Assembly: GCA_037102815.1 (NCBI GenBank)
Contig: BTPP01000006.1
Coordinates: 496,001-560,000 of the forward strand
Length of the DNA stretch: 64,000 bases
Direction: 5' to 3'
Origin: Neurospora intermedia
Lineage: Eukaryota; Ascomycota; Sordariomycetes; Sordariales; Sordariaceae
Within the stretch, counting starts at the first letter, position 1. Every line of letters starts with the position of its first letter. Made by a program: the position numbers and the translations under genes. The notes under the pieces are model-generated. The model was given only the letters and a program-made list of their open reading frames with translations, made no database searches and was not told where the DNA came from. Shown here piece by piece: positions 22,541-35,790 of this stretch.

Positions 22541-24209
22541 TAGAAAGCTTCTTTATGTATTATTAATTATTCAAATAGAACCCCCTGAACAGTTAGTACT
22601 ATAAGCGGTATAACTACTATAGTAAATTCCAGACTAAATATTCGGTAGTAATTTATAAATTTTGAGAAATTCCGGACTCCTTTCCAGCATTTTGGAGCAA
22701 TCTATTCTACAATAGCCTTAATCTTCGGGGTCCGCCTAAATATTTACACTAATATAAATAATAAACCCTAAATATTTAATTTTGTCAATAGCGAATTCGT
22801 ATTTGTCCGGGTTTAAATAAAGTCTAGTATTTTGCAAGCGTTCGAACACTTTACGGACCTTTTATATATAGTCTTCTCGAGACCCGTTTATAAAGATAAA
22901 TATATCGTTTATATATATTGAATAAAAATTATTAAGAAATTCCTATAGTACTTAGTTAATATACCGTTAGAAGGTAATTAAAGTATTGTATAGCCCGAAG
23001 GGGACTATCAACTATTCGAATAGATTATAGCGGATTCGAAACGCCGTTTTATACTCCTCTCCTTCCGTTATCCGGATTTTATAGAAGGCTTATACTATAT
23101 TTACCTTAAAGAATTACTTTATCCCTTTAAATACTTAGAATATTTTTCGAATAAGCGGTAGAGGATACTAATTTATTTGAATAATTATATTAAGAGCCTA
23201 GTAATTATGTGAGATTACCAACGAGATCAAGCGGTTGAATACGATTGATTGAGTGTGTGCTATGGAGAGAGAGGGAGACTAGCAGAGTCTGGAAGGCTAG
23301 ATATAGTGCGGTCTGGGCAGGGCACAGAGTAGGGACTGGGCTGTGCCCAGTGAATGCCAGGGCCCACCAACAAATTATAATAAAAACGAAGGCCTCCGCC
23401 TAATTTTCGAACGAAGAGGATAGGCATTTTAGTAGCCGAATTATTAGCCGAGATGAAGCCTTTATTTATTAGATCCCGAAGAGTCTGTTTGAGTATTAAG
23501 AATTCTTTTCGGAATATATTATATAACGGGCCGAAGGGAAGTAGGAGGTTTCTACTATCCGGCCACTTTTTTAATTTAATTTTTAAATTAACTCCGAATT
23601 TATATTTATTAAGACGGTCGGCTTCCTACTTCCCAAAGAAGGGAATAAAGTCCTGGAAGTTCTTAGGGATAAATTACTAAAGCTCTTCGTCGGTCCGGAC
23701 CCTTTTAGGTATTAGAGCCTTCTTAATATCCTTTAGCCGAACGGCGAATACAAAGGCTTCTATAGTAGCCTAGCCTTTAATTTTATTTATACGGCGGATA
23801 CAATTAATAAAGGTAGTAGCGAGAATATACGCCGCTCTTTAAAGTTCTTTGAGGAATAGGGTTTAGGCTTAGATTTATTAATATAATTCACCTAAGATTG
23901 AATAGTATTAGACTAAAGCTTTTTCTCGTAAGAGATTAAATAAATTTAGTTAACTATAAATTATAGCTATCCGAAAATAATAAGGTATTCGAACTCCGGT
24001 ACTATATATATATAGATTAGTGAATCATAGTTTTGAAGCTCCGTAAGGAATCACATAATACTTTAGATAGAAGCGCCCTCTATAATTATGATAACGCTTC
24101 GGATTTACTAGGCCGGAATCGGAATAACGGAGATTTGGAAATCCCGAATAATATTTTTACTAATAGCGGTATAGTATGAGTAATTTTTATTAATAAGCGT
24201 ATAGAATAA
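22541..24209 (-). pseudogene. Ty3/gypsy element G1, pol (reverse transcriptase) relic
   Basis: Leftward relic of retroelement polyprotein. In order: RTDEEL-FIPKNFQDFIPFF near 23700-23640, LINKGFISANNSATKMPILF then VRKLGGGLRFY near 23460-23385 (the entry of the reverse transcriptase), then after the solo LTR YKTAFRIRYNLFEQLIVPFG near 23065-23000, YINDIFIF near 22920-22897 (active-site YIDD with one Asp turned to Asn) and NPDKYEFAIDKIKYLGFII near 22815-22760. RNase H and integrase are absent because the Helitron end cuts the gene at 22541. The gag of the same element lies at 27326-29349, separated by MULE A2. It is closely similar to G3 at 62271-64000. Confidence 0.85.
23208..23372. mobile_element. 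Solo LTR in G1 pol
   Basis: A 165 bp GC-balanced insert that starts TGTGAGATTACC and ends CCACCAACA, flanked by the 5 bp duplication AATTA (23203-23207 and 23373-23377). TG...CA ends plus a 5 bp duplication are the signature of an LTR left after recombination. It carries few RIP marks although the surrounding pol is heavily mutated. No matching internal element is present in the window. Confidence 0.85.
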
Positions 24210-27200
24210 GGGAAAGCTTAGATATACCCACCCCAAACCTTCCTATACCTAGAAACCTAAAAAAAGTAGATCTAATAGTTGGATGACACCTGACACTGAA
24301 ATTCCGGTTTTTACCCGCAAAGTTTCGCCTTTTCAATACACGCAACATCGAGTAACCTCGATTCTAATTTGGTCATTTCTTTTACGCTTTTTCACACGGT
24401 ATTTGCACCCATTTTACAGCGCCAGCTATCGTACGTCGTACGTCGTATACTAACAACCATACCTACAACCCCCTCAATGTATATAATCGCATTAAATCAA
24501 TTAATTCTAAGCGTCTATAATCCTTCTTAATTACTTTTAATTACTAATAATTAATATAAATATCTCCCACTACTACTCCCCCGTCTATGCAACCTTACTA
24601 TTGCGATTCAATTGCCTCGTCGGTTACTTTTACAAACGATGCCTCATTTAACCGCGATACTAAATAGGCTATATCCGCCAACAACCCAATCTTTACCCTC
24701 CCTCCTCAAAACTCCTTCGGTAGCGCATACTTCGCCGTTATTAATATATATCGTTGCCATCGCTTTAGTATTTTAATAGAGTATATTAATTATTTCCCTA
24801 AGAATTCTAAGAGGTAACGAACGGGTATAAAAATTCCTTAATATATAATATTCTACTATAACTACGTTTAATTATCGAAATTAGTAGTTACGAACCTATA
24901 TAAGAAGTGATATATAATTACTAAAAAGTTTATACCCAACTACCCCTTCCGTATCGTCGTCCAATCCCTTAAGAAGAATAATTACTATTATACTATATAA
25001 GCGAAGGACTATATATATAAAGGGTATCCTCCATCGTATAACCTGGGCAGTTATTTAATATTCTGTATTCGGTCTTTGAACGACGAAGAGATAGATTATA
25101 TTAATAGCCTTCTTATACAGCGGGAGTTAACTATACGTACTATCTACTTATATATAAAAACTTAGATAATAGTCGCCAACGGCTACGTAGAGTGGAAAGA
25201 GGGTGTTATTAAAATACCTAAGTATTCGTCCGTTTATTCGATAATAATAAATCTATTGCAATTAAGTATATAAAGTTCGATTACTACGATTAAGGGGATA
25301 GTGATAGGGATAACGACGAACATAAAGAGCCTAATATATTATGGTATATATTATAGTTTATAGGAAAGTAATAGAAATTATAGAAGCGATACCTATACTA
25401 CTTACTCCTTAATATAATATATAAAACCAATCGGTATTATATACTAATTATATAGGGGGTTATACTTACCTCTAAGAAATCGTTAATACTAGTCTTTCAA
25501 ATAGTAATCAATAACGAGAGGGACGAGGGGTTTAATTAATTAATTAAATATATTAAAAAGGCTATTAATAAATTTAATATCCAACCCCTAACTATAATTA
25601 TTACCGATAGTAATACCTAATTTATTAGAACTATCAGTCGAATATTCCCGACTACCTAACGTTAATAATATATATAGTATATTAACTATAATATTATTAA
25701 GCACTTTAAAGACGATTAGGAGCGTATAGAACAAAATAATAATGATTTTACTAGGTAGTTCGAGGAGGAGTAGAATAGCAATAAAGAACCTTCTAATTCT
25801 TTAATTAATTCTATTAGTAACTAAGCGGCGGGATAATAATTATACTAAGAGGCTATAGATTAATATAATAAAGATAATCTCGAAGAAGTCCGTTATATAT
25901 ATAAGAAGATTAAGATAGTTACTAGGACGTAGGTTAGCTTAGGTCCGCTTCCTAAAAAGGTTACTAATACTAAGGTAGGGTTCTTTTACGTATAGTAGTA
26001 TATAATCTATACCCCCTCAATACCGGAGTTTAACAACGCCTTATTACTTCTATATTATCAATTTCAAGAAATATAAGAAGGTATTATTGAATAAATTATG
26101 ATCAATTTACTTCCTTACAAAATAGAGTGGGTAGGGTACTATACTAGGAATTACTTTAATTATAAATAAAGAACTATATCGCCAAGTAAATCTAATAACG
26201 GCTCATTTAAATCGTACGGTTTATTTACTCGTAGGGGGTTAGTAAATCTCTACTAAATATATACCTATTATATTAACCGCCGCCGTATTTATTTTAAAAA
26301 GGTTATTACCTCCTTATTATTATAAATACGTATAAATTAAATTAGGCGTCCCTAAGTAGGTAATACCCCCCTTAATATTACTACGTAAGTATATAAATTA
26401 CTCAATTATTAATATTAATAGCTTTAAATTAACTAACCGACTACGAGGCTTCCTAGTACTAATTTTAAACCTTATATAAAATAGTTTAGATCCTAGTCTA
26501 GACTACCTTATACCTATAAAATAGAAGCTAAAAAGGAAAGGGGTAAGATAGTTTTAATTAATAAGACTAACTATTACCTAATTTAGTATTTTACTTAACG
26601 GCGTATAAGTAATTCTACTACTTTCCCCGATACTACCCTATACTAATTATTATATTAAGATATAGTAAGTAAATATCTACAACTTCGTCCTACCGTTAAA
26701 AATATACTAAAAGGACATTCTTCTAAGTAGGGTAATCTATTTAGTAATAAAGTTATTCTCCCTAATAGGTTACCTACCTGAATAACCTAGGGGGGTAAAA
26801 AGGTTAAGCGTAAAACTCCCTAAGGTAAATCCAAGAATACGGCTCCTATACGAATTTTAATATATTGTAATTATTCCCAATATAAGTTGGGGGATAGTAT
26901 CGAAGAGATAAATAACCGTAATACCTAGAGTAAAGTTTGTAATTGTATTATAATTAATAACAATAATAAGGATAAAGAGTTAGGTCGATATTGGGAGGAG
27001 AGGGTACGGGAAGTATAATAGCGAGAGGAAGCTATTGAGATATTATTAACTGCCTCTATTAATGAGCTTTCTGAATTGTTAAACGTTAGTATTTAGATTG
27101 TACTTATAAAATGAGCTCAATATTATACAAATATTACGAGATTTGAGTTATAGGGAGATGGTTAGATTATAGTAATTTATATAGGGAGGTAATCTAGATA

Positions 27201-27317
27201 TTGTAATATATGCAAAACGGTTAGAAATACTGTTAAAACTCGATAATTTATATGATAGCTGATATTGGGTGAAATTGGCTATGGGAAGGTTTGGGGTGGG
27301 TGTATTTAGGCTTTCTC
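24210..27317 (+). mobile_element. Complete MULE of family A (A2)
   Basis: A 3108 bp element with about 40 bp terminal inverted repeats (24210-24249 and 27278-27317; consensus outer end GAGAAAGCCTACGTGCACCC) and an 8 bp target duplication TAGAATAA (24202-24209 and 27318-27325). It sits between the gag and pol parts of G1. It holds one rightward transposase gene. It serves as the reference that shows where A1 is interrupted. Confidence 0.95.
24587..27110 (+). pseudogene. MULE-A2 transposase (RIP relic)
   Basis: A Mutator-like transposase. The start at 24587 gives MQPYYCDSIASSVTFTNDAS and 27 open codons, after which TAG/TAA breaks begin. Landmarks: a CPFR-like PNYPFRIVVQSLKK near 24935-24975, IYKTNRYY near 25415 (first catalytic Asp replaced by Asn), TIIITDSNT near 25593-25620 (second Asp kept, Gly of the family changed to Ser), and a C-terminal part with LTNRLRGFL near 26430-26460 and a Glu-rich tail. 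There is no functional product. The length of about 840 codons is normal for the fungal family. Confidence 0.85.
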
Positions 27318-27325
27318 TAGAATAA

Positions 27326-29349
27326 ATTGGTGGAATTAATAACGATTAGTATTAATATTAGTCCTATCTCTATTTAGGGTTTGAATTCTTCCATTTTATT
27401 TAATACTTCGGGGGTAGGCTCTAGTACCCGACTTTATACTAGAGCTATTCTCTTCCTTAGTTCGATTTAGAGTCCGAAAGTTCGGTTATTTGAAATTTAT
27501 TATTAAGTAGCAGGGCTACTTAAATTGTGTAAATACGTATTCCCTTACTTTCTAAATTTACCGTCGGGAAGTATAGGTATTTAATAATAATATAGCCGGT
27601 AGTACTATAATAAATATATTATCCTTTAATATAGTACTTATCCCTTTCCTCCTAAGATACTTATTTAGCCCATCCCTTTCATAGAACGGAGGAGGAACCC
27701 TTACTTCGAATATTATAAATATTAATTGTACTTATAAGAATATTACTATTAGTGTTATATTAAATCCTAGAGGATAGAGCGGAGGAAGAATTACGGGTTT
27801 AATATTAATAATTAGAGTAATTTAAGCCGGTAGTAATAAGAATATATATCTTAGATCGCTAGTTATTTCGGTTATTATTTTATAAATAATTCTAGTAGAC
27901 AGCCCGGAATTCCGTAGTTTTTTTGTATTTATAAGCGATATTTTAAAGTTATTCTACGTAAATAGAATATTCGTTAGAAAATCTAATAGTAAATAGGTAG
28001 TTATTAAACTTCTTCTTAATAGTATAATATGGGAATCCTAATTTAGCGTAGCTATCCTAATTATAATTACTAGCTTTTAAAAGCTTATTATTAAAATTAG
28101 TAAAAATTCGGAGAATAGCTCGCTATCCTTCTACTTTATTTTAGCGAGATTATTAAAAATATAGTCTTAGGTATAATAGGTATTCAAGATTTATTGGATC
28201 TATTCGAATAGTTCGGTTGGGTTTTTATTACCGGAAAAGGTACGGGCGGTCTAATAGCTTTCTAACCGTTACTACTTATTAATTAGTAGGGTATTAAGTA
28301 TTTCGATCTATACGGCGTTAGGATCGGTATATAGACCGGCTTTAAAATTTATATTATATATTTTAATTAGAGAAAGCCTACGTGCACCCACCCCAAACCT
28401 TCCCATACCCAATTTCACCCAATGTTAGCTGTCATATAAATTATCGAGTTTTAGCGGTATTTCTGACCGTTTTACATGTGTTACAATATCCAAATCCCCC
28501 CCCCTCCCCCCTACCGTGTGAATTACTATAATCTAACTAACTCCAGTCGGTATAATTCAAATCTCGTAATATTTATATAGTATAATGTTGAGTTTGTATT
28601 ATAATTTACCGTCCAAATACTAATATTTTACAATTTAGAAAGCTCTTTAAATAAAGTAGTTAATAATATTTTAAGAGCCTCCCCTCGCTGCTATACTTCC
28701 TGTTATTAGTATACGATTGCGATATATAATGTATAATAGCTGGCGGTGTAAAATAAATGTAAATAGCTGTATAAAGAAGCTTGAAGAAATGATTAAATTA
28801 GAGTCGATGTTACGCGTATTGAAAAAATGAAATTTTGCGGGTAAAAACGACGATTTTAATGTTAGGTGTTATTTAGCTGTTAGATCCACTTTTTTACGGT
28901 TTTTGGGTATAGGAAGGTTTGGGGTGGGTGTACGTAGGCTTTCTCTTTAATTAGCTGATTATAGTAGAAGAGAAAGGTAGTAGGTTTATTGTTCTACTTA
29001 GGGTATTCGAGCGGCTTCCGTTAGTATAGTCGGTTGGAGTTGCTATTAGACTCTTTATTATTACTATTATTGGTTTTAGATTTCCTACTATTTTTACTAT
29101 AATTATTAGAGGAATTCTATTTAGTAAGGTATATAAATTCGGACTTTAAAGTAGGTTAGGAGTAGACGGAGAAGGAAACAAATAGATTTGACCTTCCTTC
29201 GTAGTTCTGGGCTAATTTAAAGCGTTTAGAGTAGGGTACCGAATAAATTGGTAATATTAGAGGGGGCTTTAATATTTTTAGTTATTAGAGAATTATAGGA
29301 AATTTCTATATTAATATTAGTATTATTATTATTATTCGGTATAATTAAT
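27326..29349 (-). pseudogene. Ty3/gypsy element G1, gag relic
   Basis: Leftward relic lying upstream of the G1 pol. The reading SELFSEFLLILIISFQKLV then LLRRSLITTYLLLDFL (about 28120-27970) resembles the capsid helix region of fungal Ty3/gypsy gag (FxEFxxEFxRL, then LRxGL). A segment at 27475-27330 matches 61520-61600 of G3 (an aaagtcggg motif, then gaagtattaaataaa), so G1 and G3 are one family. The gene is interrupted by a deleted MULE (28370-28945), and its upstream end is cut at 29350 by the LINE. The reading is heavily RIP-mutated; gag alone would be a weak call without the G3 match. Confidence 0.6.
28370..28945 (-). mobile_element. Internally deleted MULE-A copy
   Basis: A 576 bp non-autonomous MULE with family-A terminal repeats at both ends and a perfect 8 bp duplication TTTAATTA (28362-28369 and 28946-28953). 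The left half matches, in reverse, the 3' part of the A2 transposase gene and its tail (27000-27317); the right half matches the reversed 5' leader of A2. It is therefore a deletion derivative, not an unrelated MITE. RIP damage is moderate. Confidence 0.9.
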
Positions 29350-29403
29350 AGTCTTATTCCCTATATTATAAACTATAGTATCTTATTAGTATAGGGTCCT
29401 TCT

Positions 29404-29743
29404 TATTAGGAGGCTAAGAGCCTAGGTATAGAAATACTCCAACGGCTGCTACTCCGCTCCGTCGGCCGAAGCGGTAGACTAATAATAGTAGCGCCTATAT
29501 TGGGTCGGGTTCGCGGGAAGGATAATCCGGTACTACGCCGGGGTGCTAAATTAATATAGGACTCTACAATACTTATTAGCGGACGAATAGAGTTTGTACG
29601 GATATAAAAGAGGTTTAATAATATATAGTTTATTATAATCGGTAACTATTAATATATCTTTAAATTGACCCCTAATTTGCTATCCCCTACGCGTAGTTAC
29701 AATTATAATTATTTCAACCTACCTTTCGCTTACATTTCTAATA
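29404..29743 (+). repeat. Chromovirus 5' LTR
   Basis: 340 bp, starting TATTAGGA and ending TCCTAATA, an inverted 8 bp pair. This is the RIP product of TGTTAGGA...TCCTAACA, the standard TG...CA form. It differs from the 3' LTR mainly by C/T and G/A changes, for example ggtcgggttcgcggg here against ggtcggactcgtagg there. A primer-binding site could not be recognised after it. Confidence 0.9.
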
Positions 29744-29899
29744 AACTAATAACTCTTCTTCTAGGAGTTGAACTAATACTATTAATATATATATATATAG
29801 CGGCCGGTCTATTTCTTATACTACCGAGGCTATTCTTCGTTCTTTTTTTACTATTACCTCTATAGTTACTATAATTAAGATAATTTAACTTCCTCCGTA

Positions 29900-31200
29900 T
29901 TTATTATAATGATATTAACCTACTATAGAGTCTGTTGAAGAAGATAGTAATAAAGACTACCCTCCTATATTATTTCGGGCTTTCCGTTCGTACCCCTAAA
30001 TCTTAGAAGCCGATAGATTCGTACGTAAATAATAATTATTCAAATTTTAATTCGCTATAATTAAATTCCTTTTTAATTATCTCCCTTTATATATATTTTA
30101 ATAAGAGTAGTTCGCTTTTATAGGCCTTGCCGAATAGGATAAGTAGGAAACTACCCCTCTATTTCCGCTGGGTTTTATTATTAGAATTACCTCTTCTATA
30201 ACTAAATTTATATTTCTATTATACCTCCTGTTACTACCCCTATATTGTTAGCTATTACTATAACTATTCCCTTACTAGCCGTAACTATACTAGGCTATAC
30301 TAAATATCGCCCTAAATATAATATTATTAAATTTACTAGCGAAAATTTCTTATAGCTATAGAATTACCTCTATCACGTCGATACGTATTTTTAAAAGTAC
30401 TTCCGTACTTTCCTTTCGTTCGCCGTTAGCTATATTGAAAGTAATTTTAAAAATATATAAATTAAATATATATTAGTTCTCTATAGTAAGTCCGGGTATA
30501 ATATTATCCGTAATACGCCTATGTAGAACGATCTCCGTACTTTCTTGAAGACCGAATATAATAGTAATATTTAGGCTATTAAACGATCCGCTCTTAATAA
30601 ATTCGAATATATATAGTAAAACACTTTAAAAACCGTTCGTAATTTCTATAATTGCTACTATACTAAACAATTTAACTTTTTGTATAATTAATTAGAATAT
30701 ATTCGGGTTGTTATTTGGACCAACCGGTTATACCCCTTTTTTAAATAAAGCGTCCTTTTAACGGTTAGTATTAATACAATAAACGAAATAATAGCGTATA
30801 TAAAACGGTTAAAAGGCTTAGAAAATATTAAACTATTTATATTATATTACTAGAATTAAATATCTTTAAAGTATATTTTATTGTTTTCTTCGTTTTTATA
30901 TCCTCCTACTTCCTCTTTAAATATTCTTTTTTAATCGTTCTATAGTACTAATCCCCCCGATTTTCCCCGTTACCCCCCTCCTACTTTCTAAATAAATCCT
31001 AATTTCATTTATTCCTTTTATCGTTAGAAAAATTATATGTATAACCGGTATACCTAATTGAAATTACTAAATATTTATTATAAATATAATATAACGGGCT
31101 ATTTTATAGTAGCGTACCTAAACCGAACTTATTATAATTATAATTAAGTTGGCTATTTAGTATAGAATTGTCTCATCTCCGTAAGTATCCCCTTATATAG
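29900..31200 (+). pseudogene. Chromovirus gag (RIP relic)
   Basis: First part of the gag-pol reading. It is heavily broken; the segment around 30310-30660 (KFTSENFL-LQNYLYHVDTYF then ...KNTPM-NDLRTFLKTEYNS) fits the position of the capsid region. Near 31040-31160 a Tyr/Asn-rich stretch stands where a CCHC zinc knuckle with Cys and His is expected, consistent with loss of these residues by RIP. It is identified mainly by its place before the protease. Confidence 0.5.
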
Positions 31201-31299
31201 AGCGAATACTAAACCGATCGTAGTTAGAATAATAATTATAACTATTTAGGATAATATAAGTAAATTATAGTTATACTTAGAGACGAAGTTATTAGTAAG

Positions 31300-34200
31300 G
31301 ATTTATAGAAATTAATAGAATACGTAAGGGTTAATAAATTCGGGTACGGAGTTAAACCTAATTAGTAGGTATTTACTTCCGTCGAATATAAAAATTAATT
31401 TAATACTCTATTATTTTATTAATTTCTCCCTTCGGCCTATTCCTATATACGGTATAATTACCTATTTTATTCAAATATATAATTCTTATAGTATTAAGTA
31501 GATAAAGTAAATTACTTTTATTATAGTTAAATCCCTAATTATAGAAGTTACCTTTAGTTACTCCTAACTTTGTAAGTAGAACCCCGATATTAATTAACGG
31601 CGACGGTCGTTTTAATTTCGTATTAAGGCCGGCGATCTTATATTAAATATAATACCGGTAAAGGAGGTATATAATATTATAATTATTTTAGCGGAATTAT
31701 AGTAGAATCTAATTCTATTACTAAATCCTTAGGAAATAATAAGGATAGAGGAGGGTTTCCGCCCTCCTATATATATAAATATCCCGTTCGAAATCCCTTT
31801 TTCCTTAGCGTTAGAATTCGCAACCCTACTTATTATACCGGAATCGGCCGAAACGCTTCCAATCCCTACCCCCCCGGTAAAGGTTTTTCGAATAGTATTT
31901 AATAATATTTATTCTACCTTAATAACCCCCGCAGAACTAGTACTACTATAACCTTTAGAATTACTAGAGGAAATAGAAGGCGAACCTACCATCCCTAAAC
32001 CGATTATTCTACCGGAGTATAAAGAATTCTAATTAATATTCGAGACTTCGATTATACCCCTACCCTAGTATAATCGGTCAAAATATTATATTAATTTAAT
32101 CGAAGGGGAATTAGTACTTTAAAGCCTAATTTATATATTAAATATTAAAGAATTAAAAATATTATACGAATAGTTAGTAGAAACGCTTTAGAAAGGATAG
32201 ATCTATCCTTCTATTAATTTAACGGGCGCCCTCATTATCTTCGTCCTAAAGAAGGGTAGAAAACTAAGGCTCTACATCGATTTTAGGGCGTTAAATAAAG
32301 TTATAAAAAAGAATCGGACGGCGTTACCGCTTATTTAAAAGATTCTAAATCGGTTATCGTCGGTTAAAGTCTTTATAAAATTAATTTTAAAAGATGTATA
32401 CTACAAGATTCGGATTTAAAAGGGAAACGAAGAAAAGATAGCGTTTCGTACGAAGTACGGGTACTACGAATTTTTAATTATATTAATAGGGTTAACGAAC
32501 ATACTAATAATATTTTAATTATATATTAATAATATATCAATAGGGTTAATAAATATAATATATATTACTTACTTTAATAATATTCTAATTTATAGTAAGA
32601 ATAAAGAAGACTATATTAATTATATTAAAGAAGTCCTTCAACGGTTATAAAATTGCAACCTCTATATGAATTTAAGTAAATACGAATTTTATACAAAGCA
32701 GGTATTATTCCTAAGATATATTATTTCCTTAAAAAGTATATTAATAGACTTAGAGAGAATTATAGTAATAGTAGAATAGGAGGTCCCGGCGAGCGTTTAT
32801 AATATTTAGGTCTTCCTAAAATTTATAGGATTCTATTAGCGCTTTATAATATTATATTCTAAAATAATTATACCCTTAATAGAATTACTAAAGGGTAATA
32901 AACGGAGGCCGTTCGAATTTACAAAGGAAGCGGAAGAAACATTTATAGAATTTAAGAAATTATTCTAAAAAGCTCTTATATTGTATTACTTCGACCTAAT
33001 ATTATAAATCCGAATGAAAATAGACGTATTAGACTTTACAATCGGGGTAATTCTTATATAATTATATAATAATAGGTAGTATCTAGTAATTTTCTTTTCG
33101 AGGAAGAAATCGCCGGAGGAAATAAAATATAGAGTCGGCGATAGAGAATTATTAATAATCGTAGGAGTATTAAAGGTGTAGAGGTAATACTCATTATATA
33201 TAAATAAATTATTCTTAATAATTATAAATTATTTAAACCTATAGTATTTTTAGAATAAGGAGTAGGCTAGCGCGAAGTAGAATTAGTAAGTATTAAAATT
33301 AATAGTATATAATTTTAAGATTAAATATCGTCCGGAAAAATTGAATTTAATAGATAGGCTATTAAGGAAATTGCAATTATGAGGAGGAGAACCGGAAATA
33401 AGAGGCAATTACCTGTTAATAAAGGTTATTGAAGGGAGTAAGGAGAAAGGTCGGGCGATAAAGTAAAATTGGGTATTAAAAGCGCTAGTAAGATAGGTCG
33501 TTTTAATTAGAAAGGAGACTTAAAAAACGGTAGTAAAGGAAAAGGAATAGTAATAAAATATAAATAAAATAAAAGAGGGTTGGGTATTAAAGGATAAAAG
33601 GGTCGAATTATAGAAAGAAAAGTAAAATTCGTAGGAGGAAGGCGAATTAAATAAGGAAAGAAGAAAGCGGAAGGAAATTAAAGGTAATAACGGAAAGGAT
33701 AGAGTAGTAAAGAAGAAAGTAAAATTCGTAAGCGAAGCTACTATTAAATTAGGGAAGGAGGACGAAGGTATCGTTGTAGGGAATATAAGTAGGTATATAA
33801 TAGTATTAAAGGTATAGAAGGATAAGGAATAATTACTATTATTAAAATAATAATTATTAGAAGTATAGAAGAAGGACCTATTTATTATTAAAGAAGCGTA
33901 GAAGAACGGCGAAAGGAGGAGATAGGCGAAGAATTAGAAAATAGGAGAAGATAGAATTCTATAATATTAATATTAGGTCTACATTCTAGAACGTATATAG
34001 GCCGAATTATTTTACGCCTACTACTAACGACGGCCGGATACTTGGGCTAGAGGAAGACGTTGAAATATATTAATTAATTTCATTACTAGCCTACTATTAC
34101 GACCGATATTAAATTATATATCCGCGAATATCTAACGTACTAGAAGGTTAAGCCCTATAATTATCGATTATATAAGTTATTAAAGTTACTATTTATTTTA

Positions 34201-35290
34201 ACTATCCTTTAGCAAGATATTTTATATAATTTTATTATTAAATTACTAAAATTATTCGACTTTATATTTAATTAAATTTATAATATAGTCTTCGTTATTA
34301 TTAACTGTTTTACTAAGTATATTTTATATATCCTTATATAGAAGACGATAAACGTCTAGCAATTCGTATTCCTCTTTTAGCGAAACGTTTTTTAATAATT
34401 TAACCTCCCGGATTCTATTATATTAGATAGAGGTAGCCTTTTTACGAACTAATTTTGGAAGATTTATTACGAACTCTTAGATATTTGTAAATATTTTAAT
34501 ATAGTTTAATACCCCTAAATAGACGGATAAATAAAGAAGTAGAATTAGAATTTAAAATTATACTTCTAAATCTTCTATAATATAAAATAGGTCGATTAAA
34601 TTAAAAAAATTACATTTATATAGTAGACGTATAATAATTATTTCTATACCGCTATTAAAAAATCCCCTTAAGAATTACTCTTCGGGTATTATTTTTAGAG
34701 ATTAGTAAATTTAAAGTAAGGGCGAAGGATAGTTCTTTTTATAGTAATTACTAACCGGATCGACGAATTGCTTTATAAGTAATTAGAAATTGTAATAGCC
34801 TTGGAGGTTATTAATTAAAGGTATATAAAATAGTATAATAAAATTTAAAAGCGGAAGGTGTTTAATATAGGAAATTGGGTTTTATTTAATATAAAGTATA
34901 TTAAATAATACTATTTAAGTATTAAATTAGCGGATAAATTTTTAGGACCCTTCTAAACTATAAAGGTTATTAGGGAGAAGAAAATAGTGTACTAATTTGT
35001 ATTCCCTATATAGTACCGAATCTATTTAATATTCTTTATTATTCTATTAGAACTATACTATAGGGATCATATTATAGTAACGCTATAAGGAGAAATTATA
35101 GATATTAAGGAGGATAATATTTAGTATAAAATCGAGGCGATTGTAAAGTATTATAAATCCGGCCGCTAATATTAGTTCTAGGTTAAATAGAAGGGGTATT
35201 CGGACGATAAGAATTTATAGGTTTTACGAGAGGATATAAATTGCCCGGACCTTCTTAAGGAATACGAAGTTAGGGAAATATAGTAGTAAT
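31300..35290 (+). pseudogene. Chromovirus pol: protease, RT, RNase H, integrase, chromodomain
   Basis: A rightward polyprotein relic that can be followed almost without frameshift. Protease: GLINSGTELNLIS near 31327-31365 (DSG changed to NSG). Reverse transcriptase: LRLYIDFRALNKVIKKNRTA near 32262-32320, IAFRTKYGYYEFLI near 32430-32475 and YFNNILIYS near 32570-32597 (YFDD changed to YFNN). RNase H: MKIDVLDFTIGVIL near 33013-33055. Integrase core: DSIILDRGSLFTNQFW near 34410-34457 and DGQIKKQN near 34524-34550. Chromodomain: YQFQVKQKGYSDDKNL near 35170-35218, ending about 35285; it would direct insertion to heterochromatin by binding methylated histone tails. Inactive: catalytic Asp residues of protease and RT are gone, and many TAA/TAG occur. 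Confidence 0.9.
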
Positions 35291-35339
35291 ATATTAGTAG
35301 CGGGCCGACTATTAGGTCGATAAGAATTAATTAGGTAGA

Positions 35340-35790
35340 AGAAAGAAAATAGTAATTATTTAGAGACGTAAAATAGAAACATAAAATATAGATATAAACT
35401 ATAAAATAGAAATACAAAATAGAAATATAAGATATAAATATAAAATGTAAAATATAAATATAAAATATGGATGCAAAACGTAGATAGGAGATATAAAATA
35501 GAAATATAAAGTAAAGATATAAAAGTAGAGATATAAAGTAAAAATATAAAGTAAAAATATAGAATAAAAATATAAAATAAAAATATAAAGTAAAAATGTA
35601 AAATGTAAATATAAAATGTAATATAGAGACGTAAGATATAAATATAAAATATAGATATAAAACGCAAAGTAGAAATATTAGGTAGAATTATAAAAGTAGA
35701 GATATAAAGTAGAATGATAAAAGTAGAAATATAAAGTAGAGATATAAGACGTAAATATAAAACGTAAATAGAAGACGGGGAATAGAGATG
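35340..35790. repeat. Degenerate AT-rich short tandem repeat after the chromodomain
   Basis: Many imperfect 10-12 bp units of the type aaatataaagtaga. The minus strand is open for 103 codons (35356-35667) with an Ile/Tyr/Phe-only composition, which is a composition effect and not a gene. Confidence 0.7.

Noticed and set aside
29665-29865. 66-codon hydrophobic frame at the chromovirus 5' LTR
   Set aside because: It spans the LTR border into the leader and is not in the gag frame.
35356-35667. 103-codon minus-strand frame resembling a membrane protein (Ile/Tyr/Phe/Leu)
   Set aside because: It is produced by an AT-only short tandem repeat; no start context, no ordinary residue variety.
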